Shown here: one piece after another, positions 7,872 through 15,914 of the stretch
Layout: every line of letters starts with the position of its first letter
How positions within the stretch are numbered: position 1 is the first letter of the stretch
NCBI GenBank assembly: GCA_902551985.1
Contig: CACDFI010000003.1
Location: 93,080 to 157,079 of the forward strand
Origin: an uncultured Pelagibacteraceae bacterium
GTDB taxonomy: Bacteria; Pseudomonadota; Alphaproteobacteria; Pelagibacterales; Pelagibacteraceae
Length of the DNA: 64,000 nt
Direction: 5' to 3'
Made by a program: the position numbers and the translations under genes
The notes under the pieces: model-generated
Seen by the model: the letters and a program-made list of their open reading frames with translations, nothing else
What the model was told of the DNA's origin: nothing
Database searches by the model: none

Positions 7872-9265
7872 TGGCAAAAAAGAAAAATGGAAAATCAAAT
7901 GGTCATTCTAATGGCAATGGTCAAAGTGAATTTTCAAAAAGAAACAAAAGTTTATTAGGATATAATTCAATATTTACTCCAGAAGTAATCGACGACATAC
8001 ATATAAAAGCGCAATTAGGTAGATACAGAATGCGTGGTATGGCGCTAATGAAAAAAATTCCTACATTTGATGATCTAGTATTTTTACCTGGTACACTTAC
8101 AAGATTTGTAATCGAGGGTTACAGAGAAAAATGTGAAACTAAAACAGTTATAGGACCAAGATGTGAAAATCCAGTTGAACTTGATATTCCTGTTTATATC
8201 ACTGGAATGAGTTTTGGCGCTTTATCTTATGAAGCTAAGACTGCATTAGCTAGAGGTGCTACGATGGCAGGAAGTGCAACGTGTTCTGGTGAAGGTGGAA
8301 TGATTCCAGATGAAAGAAGATATTCTGAAAAATGGTATTACCAATGTATTCAATCTAGATATGGTTTTAATCCACATCATGCACAACTCGCAGATGGAAT
8401 AGAAGTATTTATTGGACAAGGTCAAAAAGTTGGAATGGGTGGTCACTTAATGGGTCAAAAAGTTACTGACCAAGTAGCAGAAATGAGATCATTGCCTGCA
8501 GGTATTGATCAAAGATCTCCAGCTAGACACCCCGATTGGTTAGGTCCAGACGATTTAGCACTAAAAGTTCAAGAACTTAGAGAACTAACAAAAAATAAAG
8601 TTCCAATTCAATTGAAACTTGGAGCAGCAAAAGTTTATGATGATGTGCGTATGGCAGCAAAATGTGATCCTGACTCAATTTACCTAGATGGTATGGAAGG
8701 ATCAACAGGTGCGGGTCCTCACATAGCAGCAGCAAACACAGGTATTCCTGGGATAGCCGCTATTAGAGAAGCAAGAAGAGCAATCGATGATGTTGGTAAA
8801 ACTGGAAAAGTAACATTGATATATGCAGGTGGTGTAAGAGATGGTGCTGACATGGCTAAAGCACTTGCTTTAGGTGCTGATGCAATTGCAATTGGAACTG
8901 GAGCAATGATAGCATTAAATTGTAATAAAGAAATTCCTGAGTCTAATTTTGAGAAAGAGATGGGAGTTCCAGCAGGTCACTGCTATCACTGCCACACAGG
9001 TCGTTGTCCAGTTGGTGTTGCAACACAGGATCCTAAACTTAGAAAAAGATTAAATCCTGATGATGCAGCTTTAAGAGTTTATAATTACCTCCACACAATG
9101 ACTTTGGAAGCTCAATTATTAGCAAGAGCATGTGGTAAAACTAATATTCACTCGCTAGAGCCTGAGGATTTAGCGGCTTTAACAATGGAAGCTTCTGCAT
9201 TAGCAAAAGTACCACTTTCTGGAACAAATCATACTGTTGGAGTTGACGATTTTCATAAGATTTAG
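7871..9265 (+). CDS. FMN-binding glutamate-synthase-like subunit, MgsC/GlxD-like (set 1), with iron-sulfur cysteines
   Basis: The protein has 464 residues with the FMN-binding TIM barrel of glutamate synthase. Key segments are TGMSFGALSYEAK at about 111, GEGGMIPDER, IGQGQKVGMGGHL, the PDWLGPDD loop, DGMEGSTGAGP at about 273, and the phosphate-binding GADAIAIGTGAM. At 371-379 it has Cys-x2-Cys-x4-Cys in GHCYHCHTGRCPVGVATQ, matching the [3Fe-4S]-type cysteine motif of glutamate synthases (which is Cys-x5-Cys-x4-Cys in the classic enzyme). It would form glutamate or N-methylglutamate from 2-oxoglutarate and the transferred amine. A Lys/Asn/Gly-rich low-complexity tail occupies residues 1-22. The paralogue at 13227 lacks all three cysteines. 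Confidence 0.85.
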   Translation: MAKKKNGKSNGHSNGNGQSEFSKRNKSLLGYNSIFTPEVIDDIHIKAQLGRYRMRGMALMKKIPTFDDLVFLPGTLTRFVIEGYREKCETKTVIGPRCENPVELDIPVYITGMSFGALSYEAKTALARGATMAGSATCSGEGGMIPDERRYSEKWYYQCIQSRYGFNPHHAQLADGIEVFIGQGQKVGMGGHLMGQKVTDQVAEMRSLPAGIDQRSPARHPDWLGPDDLALKVQELRELTKNKVPIQLKLGAAKVYDDVRMAAKCDPDSIYLDGMEGSTGAGPHIAAANTGIPGIAAIREARRAIDDVGKTGKVTLIYAGGVRDGADMAKALALGADAIAIGTGAMIALNCNKEIPESNFEKEMGVPAGHCYHCHTGRCPVGVATQDPKLRKRLNPDDAALRVYNYLHTMTLEAQLLARACGKTNIHSLEPEDLAALTMEASALAKVPLSGTNHTVGVDDFHKI

Positions 9266-9267
9266 TT

Positions 9268-9672
9268 ATGCCTAAAAAGAAAAACAAAAAAGTAAAAAAA
9301 GAAATAAAAGGTCAATTAGGTAAGAAAAAAGAGACTGCTAGAGAAAAAATGATAGGTCAAACAATTGGCTACCGTTATGATGTAAACTTACTTCCAGACT
9401 ACTCAAGAATTACACCATTCTTAAAAAAATATATCGAGGCAATGGGATGGGACGATTTAAATTGGTTAGAAGATGTTCATATGGGTTATGAAGAAGATAG
9501 ACCAGCAGTATTTGATAGAAACGCAAATGGTTGGGTAACTATTCCTAAAAAAATTAAATTACCAAACAACCAACAAGATAGAGATATGATTGCAAGAGAA
9601 TTGTTGGTAAAATTTCAAATGTCTCCAAATCACCCATTAGTAGATCTTAAAAAAGCTTATAGAAAATTTTAG
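9268..9672 (+). CDS. Conserved small hypothetical protein of the amine cluster
   Basis: I do not recognise this 134-residue protein. It begins with a very basic tail (MPKKKNKKVKKEIKG) followed by a compact acidic/aromatic domain (about 30-134) with GYRYDVNLLPDYSRITPF, MGWDDLNWLED and DRNANGWVTIPKKI. It has no signal peptide or membrane segment, so it is probably cytoplasmic. It starts 2 bp after the FMN subunit gene, so it belongs to the same transcription unit and may be an accessory or assembly protein. That role is only a guess from position. Confidence 0.6.
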   Translation: MPKKKNKKVKKEIKGQLGKKKETAREKMIGQTIGYRYDVNLLPDYSRITPFLKKYIEAMGWDDLNWLEDVHMGYEEDRPAVFDRNANGWVTIPKKIKLPNNQQDRDMIARELLVKFQMSPNHPLVDLKKAYRKF

Positions 9673-9804
9673 AATCACTAAAAATTTATATATACTACAA
9701 GTTGTTTAGTCTTAATTATTGGCTTAAATGCTTAATAATTATTCATTGATGTCATCATCACATTAACTAAAGTTTCTATAATGTAAAACTATTGGAGGTT
9801 TGAA
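9673..9804 (+). promoter_or_regulatory. Promoter region of the Amt gene
   Basis: This 132-bp gap separates the first amine set from the transporter. It contains AAATTTATATATA (9682-9694), identical to the left 13 bases of the palindrome at 354. It also has a TATAAT hexamer at 9777-9782 that is a good -10 candidate, with TTAACT some 12 bp upstream as a poor -35. A consensus-like GGAGG (9794-9798) precedes the ATG. A dedicated promoter would allow strong, separately regulated transporter expression. Confidence 0.4.
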
Positions 9805-11205
9805 ATGACTAGTCAATTAGATGCGTTACAAACCATATTCACAGAATTTTACTATTGGACAACAGTAGTACTAATGTTTCTAATTCACGTAGGATTCTGT
9901 ATGTATGAAGTTGGCGCTTCACGTTACAAACACCACCAGCATACACTTATGAAAAATACAATGCTGATACCGCTGGTAACAGTTACTTGGTTTTTATTTG
10001 GTTGGTGGATTTATTGGGCTTTTCCAACTGGACCTGGATTAGCTCCTTCCATAATGACAGAAAGTACAGGACTTGTTCTTGGAGGAGGTTTTGGTGGAAA
10101 TGATTTAGCCAATCCAACTAATGAATTAATGGCGGTTACTTTGAATGATCATATAATGGGAGTATTCTGGGCGGCATTCCTATTATTTTCTTGGACAGCA
10201 GCCTCAATTGTTTCAGGTGCGGTAATCGAAAGAATTACAACTTTTGCATTCGGCATCTTAGCAATTGCTATTGGTTCAGTTTTCTGGAGTATAGATGCAT
10301 CTTGGGGATGGCACTTCGACGGATGGATGTTGAAGTTACTTGGTTATCATGATGCTTATGCCTCAGGAGTAATTCACGCAGTTGCAGGTGGATTTGCTCT
10401 AGGTGTACTCGTTGTCTTAGGACCAAGAATTGGAAAATTTTCATCAAGTGGTGAGCCTAGGAATATTGGACCAAGAAACCCTTGGTTAGTAACAGTAGGA
10501 TTGTTCTTAATTTATACTGGTTTTTGGGGTTTTTATGCCGCTTGTAATGTTCCAATTTATGACCTTGGACCTGAGTATGGTATGGAGGGCGTAACCTTCT
10601 TTACCGCAACAAATATATATCTAACGCCAACGACATTAAGTGGTATTACCATGAACTTTTTAATGTCATTATCGGGAGGTTTATTAGCTGGATATGTAAT
10701 ATCAAAAGGTGATCCTTTCTGGACATATTCAAGTGGACTAGCTGGTATAATATGTGCATCAGCAGGTAATGACTTATACCACCCTATTCAATCTTTGATT
10801 ATAGGAATGGTTGGTGTGGTTATAGCTTATAAAATGCATTATTGGGTTGAGCGTAAATTTAAAATCGATGATGCAGTCGGAGCTGTTGCAGTACATGGGT
10901 ATGCAGGGTTCGCTGGTCTTGTAATATGTGGATTTGTCCTAAATGGATATCCTTCGTCAGGTTATGGTGTTGGTGAAATGTGGGATGGATCTACTTATGC
11001 TGCTATAAATCCATTAGGAATGTTTGTTGGAGCAATAGTAATGTTCTTTGTTCTTGGAATGATTCCTGGTTGGATTATTGCTAAAGTTCTTAATGGAATG
11101 GGTAAACTTAGAATTCCTAGAGAAGTTGAGTTAGCAGGATTGGACTATCAAATAATGGAGGAAGCAAAAGAAGATGAAAAAGCTGTTGCTTCTTCAAGTA
11201 GTTAA
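9805..11205 (+). CDS. Divergent Amt/Mep/Rh-family ammonium (or methylamine) transporter
   Basis: The protein has 466 residues with about 11-12 predicted membrane helices, consistent with the inner-membrane Amt family. The twin-histidine pore residues appear conserved: one in ASGVIHAVAGGFAL (about residue 190) and one in GAVAVHGYAGFAGL (about 360). The family segment WTAASIVSGAVIERIT precedes them. Sequence around these motifs is noticeably divergent from textbook AmtB, for example HAVAG where HINSG is usual. Amt proteins conduct ammonium and often methylammonium. Its position between two gamma-glutamyl-amide/glutamate-synthase-like sets makes methylamine a plausible physiological cargo. No PII (glnK) gene is next to it. 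The soluble tail (about 430-466) is Glu/Lys/Ser-rich. Confidence 0.85.
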   Translation: MTSQLDALQTIFTEFYYWTTVVLMFLIHVGFCMYEVGASRYKHHQHTLMKNTMLIPLVTVTWFLFGWWIYWAFPTGPGLAPSIMTESTGLVLGGGFGGNDLANPTNELMAVTLNDHIMGVFWAAFLLFSWTAASIVSGAVIERITTFAFGILAIAIGSVFWSIDASWGWHFDGWMLKLLGYHDAYASGVIHAVAGGFALGVLVVLGPRIGKFSSSGEPRNIGPRNPWLVTVGLFLIYTGFWGFYAACNVPIYDLGPEYGMEGVTFFTATNIYLTPTTLSGITMNFLMSLSGGLLAGYVISKGDPFWTYSSGLAGIICASAGNDLYHPIQSLIIGMVGVVIAYKMHYWVERKFKIDDAVGAVAVHGYAGFAGLVICGFVLNGYPSSGYGVGEMWDGSTYAAINPLGMFVGAIVMFFVLGMIPGWIIAKVLNGMGKLRIPREVELAGLDYQIMEEAKEDEKAVASSSS

Positions 11206-11216
11206 AGGAGGAAAAC

Positions 11217-11450
11217 ATGGCTACAGTAAATAATTGGATAGATCATTTAACTGCTGCAAGCAAAGCAGATGGAGTGGCTGGTCCAATTTTTCCAGGTGCA
11301 GGATCTGAAGGGATCCTAGTTATAATACTAGTTATAATTTGGATAGGTTGGACAGTTATCAGTTCTAGACAAGAAAGTGATAAACTTGAAAAACTTGCTA
11401 GAAGAAGACCTAGTTCAAATGCTTGGAAAAGCAATATAACTGATGGTTAA
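11217..11450 (+). CDS. Small single-pass membrane protein downstream of Amt
   Basis: This 77-residue protein has one hydrophobic helix (about 32-49, GILVIILVIIWIGWTVIS) followed by a positively charged tail (LEKLARRRPSSNAWK), which suggests N-out/C-in topology. It starts 11 bp after the transporter stop with a strong AGGAGG Shine-Dalgarno, so it is co-expressed. I do not recognise a family. A small partner of the transporter is a reasonable hypothesis from position only. Confidence 0.65.
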   Translation: MATVNNWIDHLTAASKADGVAGPIFPGAGSEGILVIILVIIWIGWTVISSRQESDKLEKLARRRPSSNAWKSNITDG

Positions 11451-11461
11451 ATAAATCTTTA

Positions 11462-11490
11462 TAAGGGCGCATTATAATTATGCGCCCTTA
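11462..11490. terminator. Strong 11-bp stem-loop after the Amt transcription unit
   Basis: TAAGGGCGCAT (11462-11472) pairs perfectly with ATGCGCCCTTA (11480-11490) around a 7-nt loop. It is GC-rich in a very AT-rich setting and lies just after the small membrane protein gene. It lacks a clean U-run on either side, so it may be a terminator of the SAR11 type, a processing or mRNA-protecting hairpin. Confidence 0.6.
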
Positions 11491-11497
11491 AATAATC

Positions 11498-11656
11498 ATG
11501 GAAGAAAAAGATAAAGAAAATCAAATAAATAAAACACCTAGTAAAATGGCAAGATTAGCTTGGCCTAAAGCTAAATATGGTGTCTATGCCGCAATCATTA
11601 TCATTGTTATAGTCAATGTGCTTTACTATAAAGACCAATTATTATCACTACTTTAA
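11498..11656 (+). CDS. Very small membrane protein (52 residues)
   Basis: An ATG directly after the hairpin opens a 52-codon frame. The product has a charged N-terminus (MEEKDKENQINK), then a short basic stretch and one transmembrane helix (about 29-44, VYAAIIIIVIVNVLYY). The next gene begins 9 bp later. The composition looks like a real tail-anchored or single-pass peptide, not random AT-rich translation. No family is recognised. It ends just before the second amidotransferase-like subunit and could be its first operon member. Confidence 0.5.
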   Translation: MEEKDKENQINKTPSKMARLAWPKAKYGVYAAIIIIVIVNVLYYKDQLLSLL

Positions 11657-11665
11657 AATATTTTT

Positions 11666-12544
11666 ATGTGTGGCATTGTTGGAATTTATTTAAAATCAAA
11701 AAAATTTGAAAAATCCCTAGGGGGAATGCTTTCTAAAATGTTAATCAGTATGGAGTCTAGAGGTCCTGACAGTGCTGGTTTTGCTATCTACAACAGAGAT
11801 AAAAATAAACTCTTCAAATACTCGATTTGTTTAAATGAAATGAGTTTTGATAGATTTAAAAAAGAAATTAAAGAAAAAATAAATTTTACCAAATTAGAGA
11901 AAAATTCAGACCACGTAATTTTAAAATCTACTCTAAAACCAAGTAAAATATTACCTATTTTAGAGGATTTTAAGGGAATATCTTTAGTGGGTTATGGGAA
12001 ATCTATCGAAATTTTTAAACAAGTGGGCAAACCAAGTAATGTTGTGAAAAAGTTTGATCTCAATAAATTTTCAGGCTCTCACGCTATAGGTCATACAAGA
12101 ATGGCTACTGAAAGCGCAATTACTACAGATGGATCTCACCCCTACTCTACAGGAGAAGACGAATGTTTAGTTCATAATGGCTCACTATCAAATCATAATA
12201 ATTTAAGGAGAAAGTTAAAAAAGAATGGATCAAAATTTAATTCAGATAATGATACAGAAGTTGCAGCTGGCTATATTTCAGATAGTTTAAAAGATAGAAA
12301 TTTAAAACAAACATTAAAAAAAGGTTTGAGTGACCTTGATGGGTTTTATACTTTTATTGCAGGAACACATAGTGGTTTTGCTGTTCTTAGAGATGAGATA
12401 GCTTGTAAACCTGCAGTTATTGCTGAAACTAAGGACTATGTAGCAATTTCTTCAGAATTTCAAGCAATGGCACATTTGCCAAATGTTAATAGTGCAAAAA
12501 TTTTTGAACCTGAGCCGGGTGTCGTTTATTCTTGGGGTAAATAA
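11666..12544 (+). CDS. mgsA: Class II glutamine amidotransferase, MgsA/GlxB-like (set 2)
   Basis: The protein has 292 residues beginning MCGIVGIYLKS, so Cys2 is available as the N-terminal nucleophile. Family segments are MESRGPDSAGFAIY, HAIGHTRMATESAIT, DECLVHNGSLSNHNN and SDNDTEVAAGYI. It would supply the amine from a gamma-glutamyl amide such as gamma-glutamylmethylamide. It overlaps the next gene by 1 bp (TAATG). With the following three genes it forms the canonical order mgsA-mgsB-mgsC-gmaS, also called glxBCD-glnT. It is clearly diverged from the copy at 6085, so the two sets are not a recent duplication. Confidence 0.8.
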   Translation: MCGIVGIYLKSKKFEKSLGGMLSKMLISMESRGPDSAGFAIYNRDKNKLFKYSICLNEMSFDRFKKEIKEKINFTKLEKNSDHVILKSTLKPSKILPILEDFKGISLVGYGKSIEIFKQVGKPSNVVKKFDLNKFSGSHAIGHTRMATESAITTDGSHPYSTGEDECLVHNGSLSNHNNLRRKLKKNGSKFNSDNDTEVAAGYISDSLKDRNLKQTLKKGLSDLDGFYTFIAGTHSGFAVLRDEIACKPAVIAETKDYVAISSEFQAMAHLPNVNSAKIFEPEPGVVYSWGK

Positions 12545-13224
12545 TGTTACTTGATTTAAAAAAATTAAAATTAAGATCTGTTAATGAAAAATTACAAAAT
12601 ATTGACAGAAAAAAAAATAAAAGAGACTTTGTTATTTCAAATCCAGAGGGTAATCATGCTGTTTGCGCAGGTTTAACAGATAATATAGATGTAACTATAA
12701 AAGGACATGTTGGATATTATTGTGCTGGTATGAATCAAAATGCAAATATAACAGTTGAGGGAAACGTAGGAACTGGAGTAGCAGAAAATATGATGTCAGG
12801 CAAAGTTCATGTAAAGGGAAATGCATCACAATCAGCAGGTGCAACCGCACATGGTGGAACATTAATCATTGATGGTGATACTAGCTCTAGATGTGGAATT
12901 TCTATGAAAGGTATAGATATAATAGTTAAAGGATCTGTAGGTCACATGTCAGCATTTATGGCTCAATCTGGAAATTTAGTTGTTTTTGGTGATGCAGGTG
13001 AAGCATTAGGTGATAGCTTGTATGAAACAAATATTTATGTAAAAGGAAAAGTTAAATCTTTAGGAGCAGATTGTGAAGAAAAAAAAATGAATAAACAACA
13101 CAAAATTAAATTAAAAGAACTTTTAAAAAAAGCCGGGTCAAATATTAAACCAGAGCAATTTAAAAGATATGGCTCAGCTAGAAAGTTGTATAATTTTAAT
13201 ATTGATAATGTATCTAACTATTAA
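12544..13224 (+). CDS. mgsB: GXGXG beta-helix subunit, MgsB/GlxC-like (set 2)
   Basis: The 226-residue protein consists almost entirely of the glutamate-synthase GXGXG beta-helix: repeated turns such as GYYCAGMNQNANITVEGNVG, GVAENMMSGKVHVKGNA, GGTLIIDGDTSSRCGIS and GNLVVFGDAGEALGDSLYE. It lacks the N-terminal extension of its paralogue at 7017. As a separate subunit it probably bridges the amidotransferase and the FMN subunit. It ends 2 bp before the next gene. Confidence 0.8.
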   Translation: MLLDLKKLKLRSVNEKLQNIDRKKNKRDFVISNPEGNHAVCAGLTDNIDVTIKGHVGYYCAGMNQNANITVEGNVGTGVAENMMSGKVHVKGNASQSAGATAHGGTLIIDGDTSSRCGISMKGIDIIVKGSVGHMSAFMAQSGNLVVFGDAGEALGDSLYETNIYVKGKVKSLGADCEEKKMNKQHKIKLKELLKKAGSNIKPEQFKRYGSARKLYNFNIDNVSNY

Positions 13225-13226
13225 TT

Positions 13227-14546
13227 ATGAAAAATAAAACGCACCCTCGTCAATCTTGGACTTTTGATGAATACACTAATTCAGAAATTAGAAGAGCAGC
13301 TGAAACAGGAATTTATGATATCAGAGGTGGAGGCTCAAAAAGAAAACTTCCACATTTTGATGATTTGTTGTTTTTAGGTGCTTCAATGTCTAGATATCCT
13401 CTTGAAGGATATAGAGAAAAATGTACCACAAATGTAACTTTAGGCACAAAATATGCAAAAAAACCATTAGAACTTGATATTCCAATTACAATTGCCGGAA
13501 TGAGCTTTGGTGCTTTATCAGGTCCTGCTAAAGAAGCATTAGGTAGAGGAGCAAGTGAAGCTGGCACATCTACAACAACAGGAGATGGAGGAATGACACC
13601 AGAGGAGAGAGGTCAATCTAAAAATTTAGTTTATCAACTTTTACCTTCAAGATATGGAATGAATCCTAATGACTTGAGAAAAGCCGATGCAATTGAGGTA
13701 GTGATAGGACAAGGAGCAAAACCAGGCGGTGGTGGAATGTTATTAGGACAGAAAATAGATGATCGTGTTGCAGAAATGAGAACTTTACCAAAAGGAATTG
13801 ACCAAAGATCTGCGTGTCGCCATCCGGATTGGACTGGTCCAGATGATTTAAAGATAAAAATTTTAGAATTAAGAGAAATCACAAAATGGAAAGTTCCTAT
13901 ATTTATAAAAATTGCAGGAGCTAGACCTTATTATGATACTGCTTTAGCTGTTAAAGCAGGTGCAGATGTTGTTGTATTAGATGGTATGCAAGGTGGTACA
14001 GCAGCTACTCAGGAAGTATTTATTGAAAATGTCGGACAACCAACTTTAGCCTGTATAAGACCTGCTGTAGATGCTTTACAAGATTTAAATTCTCATAGAG
14101 AAGTTCAGCTTATTATTTCAGGTGGGATTAGAAACGGTGCAGATGTTGCAAAAGCTCTTGCTTTAGGTGCAGATGCAGTATCAATTGGAAGTGCAGCAAT
14201 GATTGCTATTGGTGATAATGATCCTAAGTGGGAAAAAGAATATGAAAAACTAGGAACTAAAGCCGGAGCATATGATGATTGGCACGAAGGAAATGATCCT
14301 GCTGGAATTTCGACTCAAAATCCAAAGTTAATGAAAAGATTAGATCCAAAAAAAGCAGGTAGAAAACTTTCAAATTATTTAAAAGTAATGTCTCTTGAAG
14401 CGCAAACAATAGCTCGAGCCTGTGGAAAAAATAGTCTTCATAACTTAGAGCCAGAAGATTTATGTGCATTAACTGTTGAAGCTGCAGCAATGGCGAAGGT
14501 CCCTTTGGCTGGAACTAACTGGATACCAGGTATTGAAAAGAAATAG
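13227..14546 (+). CDS. mgsC: FMN-binding glutamate-synthase-like subunit, MgsC/GlxD-like (set 2), no iron-sulfur cysteines
   Basis: The protein has 439 residues and the same TIM-barrel landmarks as set 1: AGMSFGALSGPAK at about 90, DGGMTPEERG, IGQGAKPGGGGMLLGQ, HPDWTGPDDLKIK, DGMQGGTAATQE at 252 and GADAVSIGSAAM. Where set 1 has Cys-x2-Cys-x4-Cys, this protein reads GAYDDWHEGNDPAGISTQ (347-364) with no cysteine, so it cannot carry the same iron-sulfur cluster by those ligands. The replacement is well formed and in register, so it probably marks a genuine subfamily and not decay. It would synthesise N-methylglutamate or glutamate, but electron supply must differ from set 1. Confidence 0.8.
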   Translation: MKNKTHPRQSWTFDEYTNSEIRRAAETGIYDIRGGGSKRKLPHFDDLLFLGASMSRYPLEGYREKCTTNVTLGTKYAKKPLELDIPITIAGMSFGALSGPAKEALGRGASEAGTSTTTGDGGMTPEERGQSKNLVYQLLPSRYGMNPNDLRKADAIEVVIGQGAKPGGGGMLLGQKIDDRVAEMRTLPKGIDQRSACRHPDWTGPDDLKIKILELREITKWKVPIFIKIAGARPYYDTALAVKAGADVVVLDGMQGGTAATQEVFIENVGQPTLACIRPAVDALQDLNSHREVQLIISGGIRNGADVAKALALGADAVSIGSAAMIAIGDNDPKWEKEYEKLGTKAGAYDDWHEGNDPAGISTQNPKLMKRLDPKKAGRKLSNYLKVMSLEAQTIARACGKNSLHNLEPEDLCALTVEAAAMAKVPLAGTNWIPGIEKK

Positions 14547-14585
14547 TTATTGATAGTTATCAAATAATTCGTAGTATATTTACGA

Positions 14586-15911
14586 ATGCCTAAAAATTTA
14601 TCGAATATTGCTAAATCAAAAAAAATTAAATATTTTTTAATAAGTTTTGTAGATTTATTCGGTGTATTAAGATCAAAATTAGTACCTGCTCGTGCAATAA
14701 AAGAAATGCAAAAAACTGGTGCAGGTTTTGCAGGATTTGCAGCATGGCTTGATATGTCTCCAGCAGACTCTGATATGTTTGCAATACCAGATCCAAATAG
14801 TTTAATTCAATTACCATGGAATAAAGAAGTTGGATGGCTTGCCTCAGACTTATGGATGGATGGCAAACCTGTGGATGCATCTCCTAGAGTAATGTTAAAA
14901 AACCAAATAAAAGCACTATCTAATGAGGGCTATTCAATGAAGTCTGGTGTTGAATGTGAGTATTTTCTTATTTCACCAGATGGTAGTTCAATAGCAGATC
15001 AAAGAGATACACAATCTAAACCTTGTTATGATCAATCATCTTTAATGAGGCAGTATGATTTAATTAAGGAAATATGTGACTGCATGATTGAGATGGGGTG
15101 GAACCCATATCAAAATGATCATGAGGACGCGAATGGTCAATTTGAAATGAACTGGGATTATTCTGACTGTTTAACTACAGCAGATAGACACACATTTTTC
15201 AAATTTATGGTAAAGACATTAGCTGAAAAACATGGTCTCAGAGCTACGTTTATGCCTAAGCCTTTTGAAAAACTTACAGGGAACGGATGTCATGCTCACA
15301 TTTCACTTTGGAAAAAGAAAAAAAATATATTTTTAGATAAAAATGATAAGTTGGGTCTAAGTAAATTGGCATATAATTTTTTGGGTGGTATAATTAAAAA
15401 TGCAGGTTCTTTATCAGCATTTTTCAATCCGACATTAAATAGTTACAGACGAATAAATGCACCGCCAACAACTTCTGGGGCGACTTGGTCTCCAAGTAGT
15501 ATTTCTTATACTGGAAACAATAGAACTCACATGATAAGAGTTCCTGACCCAGGAAGATTTGAACTAAGACTAATGGATGGCTCAGCAAATCCATATTTAT
15601 TACAAGCGGGGGTTTTGGCTGCAGGTATAAACGGTATCAGAAAAAAAATAAATCCAGGGAAGCCACTATTTTGTAATATGTATACAGATCATAAAAAATA
15701 TCCAAATTTAAAAAAATTACCAAATACCTTAGAGGACTCGCTAGAAATGTTAAATTTTAATACAGTATTAAAAAATGCTTTTGGTAAAAATGTTTTGAAC
15801 AGTTATATAAAATTAAAAAAATCTGAAATTGAAAATTTCAAATTAAAAGAAAATTTTGACAAACTAAAACCTATTACAAAATGGGAAAGATCTAATACCT
15901 TAGATTGTTAA
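14586..15911 (+). CDS. gmaS: Type III glutamine-synthetase-like ligase, GmaS/GlnT type (paralogue B)
   Basis: The 441-residue protein starts with KKIKYFLISFVDLFGVLRSKLVPA, characteristic of the GlnT/GmaS group that sits beside glxBCD. Catalytic landmarks are SGVECEYFLISPDG, QNDHEDANGQFEMNWDY, GNGCHAHISLW, NPTLNSYRRINAPPT and NRTHMIRVPDPGRFELR. GmaS makes gamma-glutamylmethylamide from glutamate, methylamine and ATP; plain glutamine synthesis is the alternative. A 39-bp gap before it holds the inverted repeat ATTCGTA/TACGAAT (14567-14587), which touches the start codon. Canonical gene order with set 2 favours the methylamine role. Confidence 0.75.
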   Translation: MPKNLSNIAKSKKIKYFLISFVDLFGVLRSKLVPARAIKEMQKTGAGFAGFAAWLDMSPADSDMFAIPDPNSLIQLPWNKEVGWLASDLWMDGKPVDASPRVMLKNQIKALSNEGYSMKSGVECEYFLISPDGSSIADQRDTQSKPCYDQSSLMRQYDLIKEICDCMIEMGWNPYQNDHEDANGQFEMNWDYSDCLTTADRHTFFKFMVKTLAEKHGLRATFMPKPFEKLTGNGCHAHISLWKKKKNIFLDKNDKLGLSKLAYNFLGGIIKNAGSLSAFFNPTLNSYRRINAPPTTSGATWSPSSISYTGNNRTHMIRVPDPGRFELRLMDGSANPYLLQAGVLAAGINGIRKKINPGKPLFCNMYTDHKKYPNLKKLPNTLEDSLEMLNFNTVLKNAFGKNVLNSYIKLKKSEIENFKLKENFDKLKPITKWERSNTLDC

Positions 15912-15914
15912 AAA

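Noticed and set aside
9711..9735. TTGGC...TGC resembling a sigma-54 promoter before the Amt gene
   Set aside because: Spacing between GG and GC is not the required distance, and streamlined marine alphaproteobacteria of this type usually lack sigma-54.
14567..14587. ATTCGTA/TACGAAT inverted repeat as an operator or RNA switch before gmaS
   Set aside because: Only 7 bp per arm in AT-rich DNA; too weak alone to call as a separate feature.
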